A stretch of DNA of 64,000 nucleotides, from positions 1 to 64,000 of the forward strand of contig NZ_JACARC010000005.1 in assembly GCF_013386825.1 (NCBI RefSeq), given 5' to 3'. Every line of letters starts with the position of its first letter. The first letter of the stretch is position 1. A model generated the notes under the pieces. It was not told the origin of the DNA. It saw only the letters and a program-made list of their open reading frames with translations, and ran no database searches. Source of the stretch: Pseudomonas sp. IPO3778 (lineage in GTDB: Bacteria > Pseudomonadota > Gammaproteobacteria > Pseudomonadales > Pseudomonadaceae). Both the position numbers and the translations under genes were made by a program. Of the stretch, positions 1 to 8,417 are shown piece after piece.

Positions 1-357
1 GAAGAAACGGATATGTACTCGCTCCACCTCCAAACGCCAACAACGAACCCCCTTCGCCTACGGAAGAACCAAGTTGAAAGCACGCCTGAGGAAGGTACAA
101 AAAAATCGGCGCTTACGTTTCGCTTCCATCGACGGACCCGGAGAGATCGCAAAAGGCCGGCGAGCAAAATGAACAGCAACAAGGCGGCAAGCGCGAGGGG
201 TTTTGGGCCCTGTTCCATAGGGTGACCCCGTGTCCGTGAAGTTTTGTAAGTCCTTTCCCTGTTTACTGTAGGAGCAGGGCTTTCTCCCGATGCAACACTT
301 GAAACAACACCCCCCTCGGCCATAGCCTCACGCTTTTCCTGACACTGAGGCCCGGCA
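1..357. other. left-edge stretch with no supportable gene
   Basis: I see no convincing coding region here. The only open frame (13-225, plus) encodes a basic, low-complexity 70-residue peptide with no ribosome binding site and no recognisable motif. A short palindromic patch near 268-292 (ggagcagggctttctcc) looks like a degenerate REP half. The stretch probably holds the promoter of the small gene starting at 358. Confidence 0.4.
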
Positions 358-645
358 TTGGGTAAGCGAAAAACGGTTTGGCCCACGGAGCGGGAAGTTC
401 GACTGCGCTTTATCCTGCTGGCAATCATTGAAACCGCCTGTGATCGGGGCGTTCCCATCGAGCGGCTTCTGCTCTCGTACATCCTCCTGCGCAACAAGCC
501 GAGCCAAGAGCAGCTTTGGGAGGCAATCAGCGACTGCCTGCTCCTCGATGAGATGCGCGGCTTTCGCTTTGAACCCGGGTCGGAAGCGGATCGGTTGATG
601 CGCCAACTCGGCGATGATGATGCAAGGAAAGGGATTGGAACCTGA
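358..645 (+). CDS. small hypothetical protein, 95 aa, TTG start
   Basis: Not recognised. The frame encodes a 95-residue, charged, probably cytoplasmic protein with amphipathic helical character and no signal peptide. Leucine-rich stretches (residues ~15-24 and ~36-47) and an acidic C-terminus are visible. The start is TTG with no clear Shine-Dalgarno, so the true start is uncertain. In favour of a real gene, its TGA lies inside the loop of a 14-bp perfect terminator hairpin, as expected for the end of a transcription unit. It converges on the amidase gene. It could still be a chance frame. Confidence 0.42.
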   Translation: MGKRKTVWPTEREVRLRFILLAIIETACDRGVPIERLLLSYILLRNKPSQEQLWEAISDCLLLDEMRGFRFEPGSEADRLMRQLGDDDARKGIGT

Positions 646-666
646 ACCGTTCCAATCCCTTTTTGT
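628..666. terminator. bidirectional intrinsic terminator
   Basis: Perfect 14-bp inverted repeat: arms 628-641 and 649-662, loop 642-648. It has A residues on the left and a T run on the right. It lies between the convergent 95-aa gene and the amidase gene, so it can terminate both. Confidence 0.85.
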
Positions 667-2382
667 TTACGGCATGCTCACCACCAACCCCGGCGTGCGC
701 GGCGGTACCCGGCGCTTGCTCCCGGTCGACTCATACGCCGACGCCAATCGCAGCAGCGCCGAATCGTCATACGCCCGGCCAGCAAAGGTCAGCCCCACCG
801 GCATGCCGATGTCCGCCATGATGCCCATCGGTACCGTCACCGTCGGTACGCCCAGGTGCCGAATGGCGAGGTTGCCGTTGGCCACCCATACGCCGTTGCT
901 CCAGGCGATATCCGCCGACGCCAGGTTCACGTCCGCATCCGCCGGGCCCACATCGGCGACGGTCGGAAAGATCACCGCGTCCAGCCCCAGCGTGTCCATC
1001 CAGTCTTCAAGGTCGATGCGCCGTGTCTGTTCGAGGCCGCGCAGGCCGTCGGGCACGGTGCTGATCCGGTCCCACGGCGTGATACCGCGCTCGGCCATGC
1101 GCACGTACTCGTCCATGCCAGCGGCCAGGTCGTCTTCGCGGTTGGGCAGGGTGCCGGGGTCGTGGGGGAAGATCTTCGGCCCGTCGACATCGGCCAGGCG
1201 GTTCAGCGTGGGGTCGTTGTTGGCCCGCAGAAAATCATCGAACGCCCAGGCCGAGAGTTCCCACAATTCATCGTGGAGGAATTCCTTGGAGACCAGGCCA
1301 CGGGTAAACACTTTCGGCGCGCCCGGGCGGTCGCCTTCGCAATTGGAGACCAACGGGAAATCCACGTCGACCACTTCTGCGCCCGCCGCTTCGAGGGCGT
1401 TGCGCGCCGCTTCCCAGAGGTCAATCACCGAGGCGCGGGTGTTGATGCGCTGGCCGGTGGGGCCGCCGATTCCCGGCTCGTCGCTGGTGCCGGCTTCCGG
1501 GTCGGCGTTGATGTACATGCGCGGCACGCCGAAGCGTTTGCCGGCGAGTGCCTCGCCGGTCGCGGCCAGGGCTCCATAAGATGCAGGGCGTACCGAGGCC
1601 ACGCCGGGGATCGGCACCCAGGGCTGCATCCGCCACAGGTCGCCGCGTGTGTCGGGGTCTTCGGCCACTACCACGTCGAGCACTTCAAGCAGGTCGGCCA
1701 TGGTGCGCGCATAGGGCACGACCACATCCATGGTCGGGGTCAGCGGCCAGTTGCCGCGCACCGAGATCACGCCACGGGACGGGGTGTACGCACACAGGCC
1801 ATTGTTGGACGCCGGGCCGCGCCCGCTGGACCAGGTTTCTTCCGCCAGGCCAAAGGCCGCGAAGCTGGCCGCAGTGGCGGTACCGGCGCCGTTGGAGGAA
1901 CCAGAGGCGAAGGGGGCGGTGAGGTAGTTGGCGTTGTACGGGCTCTCGGCCCGGCCATACACACCGCGCTGCATGCCGCCGTTGGCCATGGGCGGCATGT
2001 TGGTCTTGCCCAGGCAAATGGCGCCGGTGGCGCGCAGCCGCTCGATGGTGAAGGCATCGCGGTAGGCCGTCAGGTTCGCGAACGCCGGGCTGCCGGAAGC
2101 AGCGGTGAGGCCCTTGACCAGGTAGCTGTCCTTGGCCGTATAGGGAATGCCGTCGAGCGGTCCCAGGGTTTTGCCGTTGGCGCGGCGTGTATCGGAGGCC
2201 CGGGCCTCCTCAAGCGCTTGCGGGTTGCGCACCACCACAGCGTTCAGAGCGGTGGCGGTGTGGGGGGCATCGTAGGCGTCGATCCGGGCGAGGTAGGCCT
2301 CTACCAGTTCAACCGCGGTGGTCTGGCCGGACTCGAGTGCCGCGCGCAGCTGGGCAATGGAAACTTCGGTTACTTCGATCAC
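667..2382 (-). CDS. amidase signature family hydrolase
   Basis: 571-residue member of the amidase signature family, which hydrolyses C-N amide bonds with a Ser-cisSer-Lys triad. The triad is readable: Lys84 in IPYTAKDS, cis-Ser162 in the Gly/Ser-rich loop (ASGSSNGAG), and nucleophile Ser186 in WSSGRGPAS. The spacing of 24 between the serines equals that of characterised family members. The glycine-rich loop is divergent (GSSNGAG rather than GGSSGG). No signal peptide is seen, so it is probably cytoplasmic. It lacks GatB/GatC neighbours, so it is not the tRNA amidotransferase. The substrate is unknown. It is a single gene ending at the hairpin at 628-666. Confidence 0.88.
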   Translation of the reverse strand: MIEVTEVSIAQLRAALESGQTTAVELVEAYLARIDAYDAPHTATALNAVVVRNPQALEEARASDTRRANGKTLGPLDGIPYTAKDSYLVKGLTAASGSPAFANLTAYRDAFTIERLRATGAICLGKTNMPPMANGGMQRGVYGRAESPYNANYLTAPFASGSSNGAGTATAASFAAFGLAEETWSSGRGPASNNGLCAYTPSRGVISVRGNWPLTPTMDVVVPYARTMADLLEVLDVVVAEDPDTRGDLWRMQPWVPIPGVASVRPASYGALAATGEALAGKRFGVPRMYINADPEAGTSDEPGIGGPTGQRINTRASVIDLWEAARNALEAAGAEVVDVDFPLVSNCEGDRPGAPKVFTRGLVSKEFLHDELWELSAWAFDDFLRANNDPTLNRLADVDGPKIFPHDPGTLPNREDDLAAGMDEYVRMAERGITPWDRISTVPDGLRGLEQTRRIDLEDWMDTLGLDAVIFPTVADVGPADADVNLASADIAWSNGVWVANGNLAIRHLGVPTVTVPMGIMADIGMPVGLTFAGRAYDDSALLRLASAYESTGSKRRVPPRTPGLVVSMP

Positions 2383-2533
2383 GTGGTTATCGCCGGGTGC
2401 AGAAAAGGGGAGGGCTTGAGGGCTGACTCAATCCATTCAGTGAAAGTAGCTTACTGATAGATTTTTCGTAGCGCCAGAGCATGGCATCCCTTACTGTGGC
2501 CCCTCACTTTCCTTATTGATAACGGTGCTGTTT

Positions 2534-2839
2534 ATGTCCGATGAAGTGCGGCTTGTCGTCATCATCAATACCCAGCCTGGGCGGGGTGCGGACCAGTTGG
2601 CCGCGTTTGCCAGGCTCGCTCCGCAGGTGCGGGCCGAAACGGGTTGCATCCAGTACGACCTGCATCCGGTGGAAGGCAACCGCGACAGCTTTGTGTTGAT
2701 CGAGACGTGGGCGTCAAAGGCGGCGCTCAAGGATCACCACGCTGCGCCCCACATGCTGGAAGCCGCGAAGCACAACCCGACATTCCGTGCCGGCCCCGCC
2801 AACGTCTTGGTGCTGGAACCCGCCGTCCAGACGCTCTGA
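2534..2839 (+). CDS. ABM-domain (antibiotic biosynthesis monooxygenase-like) protein
   Basis: 101-residue protein spanning one ABM-type dimeric alpha-beta barrel. Beta strands VRLVVIINTQPG and SFVLIETWAS flank the helix with GADQLAAFARLAPQVRAETG, and the family hallmarks GC-x-QYDL, E-x-W and a central HH are present. Relatives such as YgiN are quinol monooxygenases or small-molecule oxygenases acting without cofactor. I chose the ATG at 2534 over an upstream TTG because the domain begins there. It is a single gene; the substrate cannot be inferred. Confidence 0.8.
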   Translation: MSDEVRLVVIINTQPGRGADQLAAFARLAPQVRAETGCIQYDLHPVEGNRDSFVLIETWASKAALKDHHAAPHMLEAAKHNPTFRAGPANVLVLEPAVQTL

Positions 2840-2904
2840 CTTCAATCCGTTGGCTCAAGGGTTTATCATCGGCCCTTCATTTTTTGCTGCCCGGAAAGAG
2901 TTCG

Positions 2905-3180
2905 ATGGTGTTTACAAGGACTGTCATGGCGAGCGCACTGCTCGCCGTTCTGGCCACCCAGGCCCACGCGTCCAACCTGGACCTGACTTACGAAGCGCCC
3001 ATCCTCAGCGCCGTACCCCTCATCCCGCAGGCTGAGCCCAAGCCGCGCTTCCCGGTCAAAAGCCTGGCGCCGGTGACCGTGGAAAACAGCTGCACCGGCC
3101 CCGAGTGTACGTACGAAACCGACATCAGCCTGCCCCGTGAGGAGCAGACTGTGCGGCGCATTTCCATCGGTATTCAATAA
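2905..3180 (+). CDS. small secreted protein, 91 aa
   Basis: Hypothetical exported protein. An N-terminal signal peptide (hydrophobic residues ~6-19, cleavage after AHA near residue 20) is followed by a proline-rich mature part with one cysteine pair in ENSCTGPECTYE (residues ~64-72) that could form a disulfide in the periplasm. A GGAAAGAG ribosome binding site lies just upstream of the ATG at 2905. It converges on the SDR gene with 14 bp between. Function unknown; the family appears restricted to pseudomonads, but I cannot verify that here. Confidence 0.72.
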   Translation: MVFTRTVMASALLAVLATQAHASNLDLTYEAPILSAVPLIPQAEPKPRFPVKSLAPVTVENSCTGPECTYETDISLPREEQTVRRISIGIQ

Positions 3181-3194
3181 GACCAACGGGTGCC

Positions 3195-3995
3195 TCAGAC
3201 AATCCCGTACCGAGGTGCCGGTTTACCCGTCTGCGTGGCCGCAAACAACGCGCCGCGCGCGGCATCGTAGGTATCCCACAACCCGCCATCGGCTACCGAA
3301 GGCCAGGTGATCGACTCGCCCTGGTCAAGCCCGGCCAATGCCGCGTCCACCAGATTTTCAGTGGTCATGACCGACTCTTTTTGCAGTGCGGAAAGCGGAA
3401 TGCCCGACTCGTCCCAAATCTCGGTAGCGGTGGACGCCGGCAACACGATCTGCACCTTCACCGCGGTTTCTGCCAGCTCTGCCTGCAAGCCACGGCTGAA
3501 CGCCAGGACATAGCTCTTGGTGCCGCTGTATACGGAACTGACCGGCAGCGAGTGCACGCCCAATACCGACGCCACGTTGATGATCACACCTTCATTACGC
3601 ACCAGCATACCGGGCAACACCGCGTGGGTCAGGCGGGTGAGGGCGGTGATGTTCAGGGCGATCTGGGTCATGGAGTCCTCGACCGAGGACTGTGCCAGCG
3701 GGTGCAGGCGGGCCAGGCCGGCGTTATTTACCAGCACCTGGATCGCCGGGTTGCTGGCGAGCAGGCTTTCTACGCGGGCCAGGTCCGCAGGGTTGACCAG
3801 GTCGGCGCCAAGGGTCTGGACCTGGCGCCCATGGGCCTGGGTGATCTTCGCCGCCAGGGCTTTCAGGCGGTCTTCACGACGGGCCACCAGGATCAAATCG
3901 TAGCCGCGAGCCGCCAATCGGTCGGCATACACCGCACCAATACCGGAGGACGCGCCTGTGATGAGGGCAATTTTTGTGGAAGCGGGGGTCGACAT
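3195..3995 (-). CDS. short-chain dehydrogenase/reductase (SDR)
   Basis: 266-residue classical SDR. The NAD(P)-binding TGASSGIG motif is at residues 13-20, a NNAG motif is mid-protein, and the catalytic Ser plus YSGTK (YxxxK) follow. The RR/ARRED segment after strand 2 suggests NADP(H) preference. I chose the ATG at 3995 because a GGAG lies 6 bases upstream and the motif falls at the normal distance. It is transcribed divergently from the MarR gene, with a palindromic operator in between, so MarR control is likely. Substrate unknown. Confidence 0.87.
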   Translation of the reverse strand: MSTPASTKIALITGASSGIGAVYADRLAARGYDLILVARREDRLKALAAKITQAHGRQVQTLGADLVNPADLARVESLLASNPAIQVLVNNAGLARLHPLAQSSVEDSMTQIALNITALTRLTHAVLPGMLVRNEGVIINVASVLGVHSLPVSSVYSGTKSYVLAFSRGLQAELAETAVKVQIVLPASTATEIWDESGIPLSALQKESVMTTENLVDAALAGLDQGESITWPSVADGGLWDTYDAARGALFAATQTGKPAPRYGIV

Positions 3996-4013
3996 GAACG
4001 GCTCCAATAGATG

Positions 4014-4087
4014 AGTACTCAACCAATATTGTTGAGGGCTCAAGTTATAAGCTCGGGATTTGTCCTTGTCAATGGTTTAGTACTCAA
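4014..4087. promoter_or_regulatory. candidate MarR operators between SDR and marR genes
   Basis: The divergent intergenic region contains AGTACTCAA twice in the same orientation (4014-4022 and 4079-4087). The first copy runs into the inverted repeat CTCAAC-N7-GTTGAG at 4018-4036. MarR dimers bind such short palindromes, and repeated sites spanning both divergent promoters suggest joint repression of both genes. The motif is seen directly; its assignment to the adjacent MarR is inference. Confidence 0.55.
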
Positions 4088-4115
4088 TCATTCTAGCGGC
4101 ATGGAGGAACTGAAA

Positions 4116-4640
4116 ATGCCAACAGAGAAGATCAACACCGATAACGCACGCGCCGACCTTTTGGGTCTGCTGGGCGACGTGGCGTGCACCAACAACGCGT
4201 TGCGCCGTGCCGCCAGGCGGCTGGGGCAACTGTATGACGAGGCGCTGGCACCGATTGGCCTGAAGGCCACACAAGTTGGCCTGCTGGGTGAAATCACCCG
4301 GTTGGCAGCGGATGACGAGCAGGGAGGGCCGACGTTGCAGGAGCTGGCCGGGCGCCTGGCGATCCTGATGTCGGCCCTGACCCACGCCATGAAGCCGCTG
4401 GTGCGCGACGGGATTGTCGAACTGCGCCCGGATGCGTCGGACAAGCGCACCAAGCGCTGCGTGCTCACGCCCAAGGGCGAGGCGCTGTTCAGCGAGGCGC
4501 TGGTGTACTGGGCGAGCGCCAATAACCGGGTGGAGGAAGTGCTGGGGCATGAGTCGGCGGCGCAGCTGCGGGGCATGGCGGACCATGTCGCCTCGGATGA
4601 GTTTTTGGCGGACTACAACGGCCGGTCAGTCCAGGCATAA
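4116..4640 (+). CDS. MarR family transcriptional regulator
   Basis: 174-residue winged-helix regulator. It has an N-terminal dimerisation helix, a recognition region around PTLQELAGRLAILMSALTHAMKPLVRDGIVE, and the wing signature DASDKRTKRCVLTPKGEAL. I chose the ATG at 4116 because GGAGG sits 8 bases upstream; the frame is open further upstream. It is divergent from the SDR gene at 3195-3995, so regulation of that enzyme in response to a small ligand is the simplest reading. Confidence 0.88.
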   Translation: MPTEKINTDNARADLLGLLGDVACTNNALRRAARRLGQLYDEALAPIGLKATQVGLLGEITRLAADDEQGGPTLQELAGRLAILMSALTHAMKPLVRDGIVELRPDASDKRTKRCVLTPKGEALFSEALVYWASANNRVEEVLGHESAAQLRGMADHVASDEFLADYNGRSVQA

Positions 4641-4691
4641 ACTTGATCTTTGGTTATCAGACAGACGCCGTCCGCCCATCCAATCGATGGC

Positions 4692-4799
4692 TTACGAGGG
4701 GGTGATCAGTGGGACGGCCACGATCTCGAATCTGCCATCGGCACTCACCCGTGACCCGTACCACTGATTGCCATCAATACTGAGCGTGTTTTTGTTCAC
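4692..4799 (-). CDS. possible 35-aa small protein or gene remnant
   Basis: On the minus strand of an otherwise unannotated gap, a GTG-started frame encodes a 35-residue peptide of natural-looking composition (NGQ/DGNQWYGSRV then DGRFEIVAVPL), ending in TAA. It has no clear ribosome binding site. The beta-strand-like pattern suggests the C-terminal piece of a larger protein or a genuine microprotein. Weakly supported. Confidence 0.28.
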   Translation of the reverse strand: MNKNTLSIDGNQWYGSRVSADGRFEIVAVPLITPS

Positions 4800-4933
4800 T
4801 CGATGTGGACTTAACGTTGATGGGCGTCTGTCCGTTCATCAGTGGTGACCCGCCGTGCCCCGCAGGCATCCCACCACAGACCTTGTGCCGGACCCAGCCC
4901 GTCGCAACACCGAATTCCAAGGATTTACCCCTC

Positions 4934-7081
4934 ATGCCCCCCGCGTTTCTGTTCCCCGCCCGAAAAGCCTGGCCCTTGCTGGGCTTTGGCGCCGCCCTGA
5001 GTTTCAGCCAGGCCACTCAAGCCGATGACACCCTGCAACTGGCCCCCGTTGAAGTCAGCAGCGCCGAACTCAGCGCCGACGAACTGGCCCAGGCCCAACT
5101 CAAGAGCGTGCCCGGCGCTACCAACTACATCGACATGGGCAGCGTCGACCAGGGGCGGGTGAGCACCAACGAAGACGTCTTCAAATACCAGGCCGGTGTA
5201 TACGCCAAGGCGGCCAACAACGAAGGGGTGAAGCTTTCGATCCGTGGTTCGGGCATCAACCGTGGCCCCGGCGCCCATGCATCCGGCCTGTACGAAACCT
5301 TTGACGGCCTGCCACTGACCGGCCCGGGTGGCACGCCCTACGAACTCAAGGACCCGTTGTGGCTCAGCCGGGTTGAAGTGCTGCGCGGCGCCAACGGTTT
5401 TGACCGGGGCGCGTTGGCCTTGGGCGGGGCGGTCAACTACGTGACCCACACCGGCTACGACGCCCCCACGTTGCAAGTGCGCTACGAAGCCGGCAGCCAT
5501 GGCTACGGCCAGCGGGAAATCAGTTCGGGGCAGGTGCTGGGGGATGCCGACTACTACATCAGCCTCACCGACTCCCACTACGACGGCTTCCAGCACCACA
5601 GCGCCGGCAGCGGCAAGGGCATGGCGGCCAACTTCGGCTACCGCTTCAATCCGGACCTGGAAACCCGCTTCTACTTCCGCTACCGCGAAACCGACAACGA
5701 TTCCCCCGGCAAGCTGACCCGCGAGCAGATCAGCCATGACCCACGCGCCGCTGCCAGTCTCAACGTGACGCGGGACTCGAAACGCACGCAACCGGGCTCC
5801 ACCTGGATCGCCAACAAGACCACCTTGCACCTGGACGACAACGCCAGGGTCGAAGTCGGGCTGGCGTATCACGACTACCCGATGGACTTGCGCGAGGGCA
5901 CCAACCGCCTCAAGGTCGCGTACACCGACGTCAGTGGCACTGTGAATTACATCCGCCAGGACACGTTGTTCGGGCGCGACAGCAAGACCACCCTCGGCCT
6001 GCGCACCACCCAGGCGATGCCGAATAACGGCGGCTCGGAGTTCGTGCGGATTCCCACCGGCAATACGGCGGGCTACGCGCCCGGCACCAAGACCCGCGAC
6101 TACAGCTACCTGGGTTCCGACAGCGTGCTGCATATCGGCAATGACCTGGAGCTGATGCCGGACCTTTGGCTGACCACCGGGCTGGCGGCGATCTACACCC
6201 GCCGCGAAACCGAAGTCAGCTATCCAGAGACCCACACACCCGTCAGCCAGCACGATTGGGACTACGCACCACGGGTGGGCCTGCGCTATGACTTCAGCCC
6301 GCAGCTGCAGGTGTACGGCAACCTGAGCCGCTCGGTTGAGCCGCCCCATGCGTGGTCGATGATCTGGGGTTCCAACCTGTATTTCCCCAAGGGCAGCGGC
6401 CCGGCGACCGGCCTGCAACGTGAAGGCGTGAAACTGAAAAACCAGACCGCCACCACCCTGGAAGTCGGCGGGCGCGGTGAAGAGTGGTTCGGCCAGTGGG
6501 ATCTGGCGCTGTACCGTTCCGAGGTACGCCACGAACTGCTCAGCGTCGAAACCCAGGCCGCGACGTCTACCACGTCCGCCATCATCGCCGAATCCAACGC
6601 CAGCCCCACCGTGCACCAAGGCCTGGAACTGAGCCTGATCAGCCCGCTGTGGGACGGCGGCCGCACTGGCCAGCTCGCCCTGCGCCAGGCCTATACCTAC
6701 AGTGACTTCCGTTACCGCAACGACGACCGCTTCGGCGACAACACCTTGCCCGGCGTTCCCAAGCACTACTACCAGGCGCAACTGCGCTACAGCCACCCGA
6801 GCGGTTTCTACACCAGCCTCAACGGCGAGCATTCATCGCGGGTGGCGGTGGACTACGCCAACTCCTACTACGCAGCGGCCTATACGCTACTCGGCGCGAC
6901 GCTCGGGTATGACGCGCCGAAGCACGACTGGCAAGCGTGGGTCGACCTGCGCAACCTGACCAACCAGCGCTACGCGAATACGGTCACGCCGGGTTATGAC
7001 GACAAAGGCATGGATGTGGCGCGGTCGACGCCGGGGGATGGCATGGGGGTGTACACCGGGGTTTCCTGGAGCTGGCGCTGA
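4934..7081 (+). CDS. TonB-dependent outer-membrane receptor without signalling domain
   Basis: 715-residue outer-membrane receptor. It has a signal peptide (cleavage near TQA, residue ~30), a plug domain with SIRGSGI and RVEVLRGANGFDRGALALGGAVNYVT (residues ~95-175), and then a 22-strand-type barrel rich in aromatic alternation. No STN domain follows the signal peptide, so it should not signal through a FecR. The ligand is unknown; a ferric siderophore or other metal complex is usual. I chose the ATG at 4934 because AAGGA precedes it and the signal peptide begins there. It stands alone. The final residues WSWR lack the usual terminal aromatic. Confidence 0.9.
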   Translation: MPPAFLFPARKAWPLLGFGAALSFSQATQADDTLQLAPVEVSSAELSADELAQAQLKSVPGATNYIDMGSVDQGRVSTNEDVFKYQAGVYAKAANNEGVKLSIRGSGINRGPGAHASGLYETFDGLPLTGPGGTPYELKDPLWLSRVEVLRGANGFDRGALALGGAVNYVTHTGYDAPTLQVRYEAGSHGYGQREISSGQVLGDADYYISLTDSHYDGFQHHSAGSGKGMAANFGYRFNPDLETRFYFRYRETDNDSPGKLTREQISHDPRAAASLNVTRDSKRTQPGSTWIANKTTLHLDDNARVEVGLAYHDYPMDLREGTNRLKVAYTDVSGTVNYIRQDTLFGRDSKTTLGLRTTQAMPNNGGSEFVRIPTGNTAGYAPGTKTRDYSYLGSDSVLHIGNDLELMPDLWLTTGLAAIYTRRETEVSYPETHTPVSQHDWDYAPRVGLRYDFSPQLQVYGNLSRSVEPPHAWSMIWGSNLYFPKGSGPATGLQREGVKLKNQTATTLEVGGRGEEWFGQWDLALYRSEVRHELLSVETQAATSTTSAIIAESNASPTVHQGLELSLISPLWDGGRTGQLALRQAYTYSDFRYRNDDRFGDNTLPGVPKHYYQAQLRYSHPSGFYTSLNGEHSSRVAVDYANSYYAAAYTLLGATLGYDAPKHDWQAWVDLRNLTNQRYANTVTPGYDDKGMDVARSTPGDGMGVYTGVSWSWR

Positions 7082-7156
7082 GGCACAATCCCTGCGTCGG
7101 GCAGGTGGCTCGTCCGGTTTTGCTATCCACGGCTTGCGATTGAAATGGCTCAAAAC

Positions 7157-7171
7157 TACTATCTATTAGTA
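7157..7171. promoter_or_regulatory. candidate ParD autoregulatory operator
   Basis: Inverted repeat TACTA-N5-TAGTA lies 28 bases before the parD-like start, in an AT-rich promoter patch. Type II antitoxins with ribbon-helix-helix folds normally bind such palindromes in their own promoter. Inference from position. Confidence 0.45.
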
Positions 7172-7199
7172 TCCAATCCCAGTTGTAAGGAGAGTAACC

Positions 7200-7463
7200 A
7201 TGGCTACCAGCGTCGCTTTGAGCCCTCACTTTGAGGATTTTATCCAGCAGCAACTGGCTTCGGGTCGTTTTAATAATGTGAGTGAAGTCATTCGCGCAGG
7301 GTTGCGCTTGTTGGAGGAACAGCAGCAACAGTTCGCGGCCAGGCAGCTTGAGTTAAAAGCGGCTTTGGCAGAGGGGCTTGCCAGCGGAAAGCCGCGTTTG
7401 GCGGACGAGGTATTCGACGAACTTGAAGCTAAATTCCGCGATTTGGTCAAAACCAGGGGTTAG
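7200..7463 (+). CDS. parD: ParD-like antitoxin, type II toxin-antitoxin system
   Basis: 87-residue antitoxin. The N-terminal ribbon-helix-helix (TSVALSPHFEDFIQQQL, then FNNVSEVIRAGLRLLEE) is the ParD/CopG DNA-binding fold, and a charged C-terminal helical tail would wrap the toxin. AAGGAG precedes the ATG. The toxin gene starts 5 bases after its stop, the standard antitoxin-first order. It should repress its own operon, probably through the palindrome at 7157-7171. Confidence 0.9.
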   Translation: MATSVALSPHFEDFIQQQLASGRFNNVSEVIRAGLRLLEEQQQQFAARQLELKAALAEGLASGKPRLADEVFDELEAKFRDLVKTRG

Positions 7464-7468
7464 TACGC

Positions 7469-7783
7469 ATGAGGCTACTGATCACGCCGAGTGCTGTTCA
7501 GGATATCGAAGATATCGGTTTTTACATTGCGCAGGACAATGCTCGACGAGCCCTCAGTTTTATTGGCGAGTTGAGACAACAATTTCGGATAATCGCGTCG
7601 ACGCCATTGGCCTATCGCAGCCGAAAGGAGCTGGGTGAGAACCTGCGTTCCAGCGGCTACGGACGCTATGTGATTTTCTTTGAGTGTTCCGATGAGCTCG
7701 TCACTATTGTTCGGGTGTTGCACGAGGCTCGTGACCTGGGTGCTCAATTAAGCCCTCAAGTCGGGCCTGCTCCCATGCACTGA
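7469..7783 (+). CDS. parE: ParE/RelE-superfamily toxin
   Basis: 104-residue toxin. It starts MRLLITPSAVQDIEDIGFYIAQDN, followed by SRKELGENLRSS and GRYVIFFE, with the late strand VTIVRVLHEARDL: the ParE fold and its conserved Arg and His-x-x-Arg-Asp features. ParE toxins poison DNA gyrase, whereas RelE relatives cleave mRNA, and sequence alone favours ParE. It is paired with the upstream antitoxin. The last ~27 codons overlap the 3' end of the convergent gene at 7704-8042 by 80 bp; the terminal PQVGPAPMH may be a lineage-specific extension. Confidence 0.88.
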   Translation: MRLLITPSAVQDIEDIGFYIAQDNARRALSFIGELRQQFRIIASTPLAYRSRKELGENLRSSGYGRYVIFFECSDELVTIVRVLHEARDLGAQLSPQVGPAPMH

Positions 7784-8042
7784 GCAAGGCGACCGGATCG
7801 GTACCGAAACGCTGCCAGTTCTCGGGGCTGCCGGTCCTGCCGTCAGGGGCTTCGCAGGAGAGGCAGCCGCGAAGTACGCCATCGTGCGCCAGCAGCGTGA
7901 TCTGCCAACCCTCCACGCGAAACAGCTTCCCATCGATCTCGATCGGGGACGCTGCAACCTCCACGGTACGGGTGCCAAGGGCGATGTCCTTGAGCAACTG
8001 GTAAGCCTCCCGCGCAGAGACGGTCGAGGTGGATGGAGTCAT
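7704..8042 (-). CDS. hypothetical protein, DUF7693-like
   Basis: 112-residue cytoplasmic protein. It opens SAREAYQLLKDIALGTRTVEV, continues with a beta-rich GWQITLLAHDGVLRGCLSCEAPDG segment, and closes with an NWQRFGTDPVALLSAWEQ helix. This pattern resembles small Pseudomonas proteins grouped as DUF7693; I make that link from memory and tentatively. Its 3' end overlaps the parE 3' end by 80 bp on the opposite strand, so the shared bases encode both C-termini. Function unknown. Confidence 0.65.
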   Translation of the reverse strand: MTPSTSTVSAREAYQLLKDIALGTRTVEVAASPIEIDGKLFRVEGWQITLLAHDGVLRGCLSCEAPDGRTGSPENWQRFGTDPVALLSAWEQARLEGLIEHPGHEPRATPEQ

Positions 8043-8417
8043 GAAGATGAGCCTTTTCCGAGGGCGTGCAGTGTCGCTTTCCTGAGCGGGTGTTTCAAGT
8101 TTGGAGCATCAGTCCATGCGCCGGTTTTTTTGCTTTTAACGCTGGTTTTTTTGTAACAATTGCGTGTATAAGATAAAGCCTGCTCAACTGAAAGATAAAT
8201 GTTCATGAGCAGTTAGTTCCTTGCGCCACTGGCGTGGGCACTTAAGCGGGTACGCACATGGAATGTCGCGGTACGCGCAAATACAGTTATCCAACTGTCA
8301 GCAATCAACTTGATAGCGTTGTCATCTCATTACGAAGTGGCTGGCATCCTGTCAAGGTCAATTGCGTCCGCTTTATCCATTCAAACTTAACTAATCTGTT
8401 GTAAATGGAGTATGACC
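8043..8417. other. 375-bp intergenic region
   Basis: No credible coding frame or strong hairpin. The AT-rich segment around 8125-8190 probably carries promoters for the nuclease gene (plus) and perhaps for the DUF7693-like gene (minus). GGAG at 8407-8410 is the ribosome binding site of the next gene. Confidence 0.4.

Noticed and set aside
13..225. 70-aa open frame at the left edge
   Set aside because: Arg/Lys/Thr-rich chance composition, no ribosome binding site, no motif.
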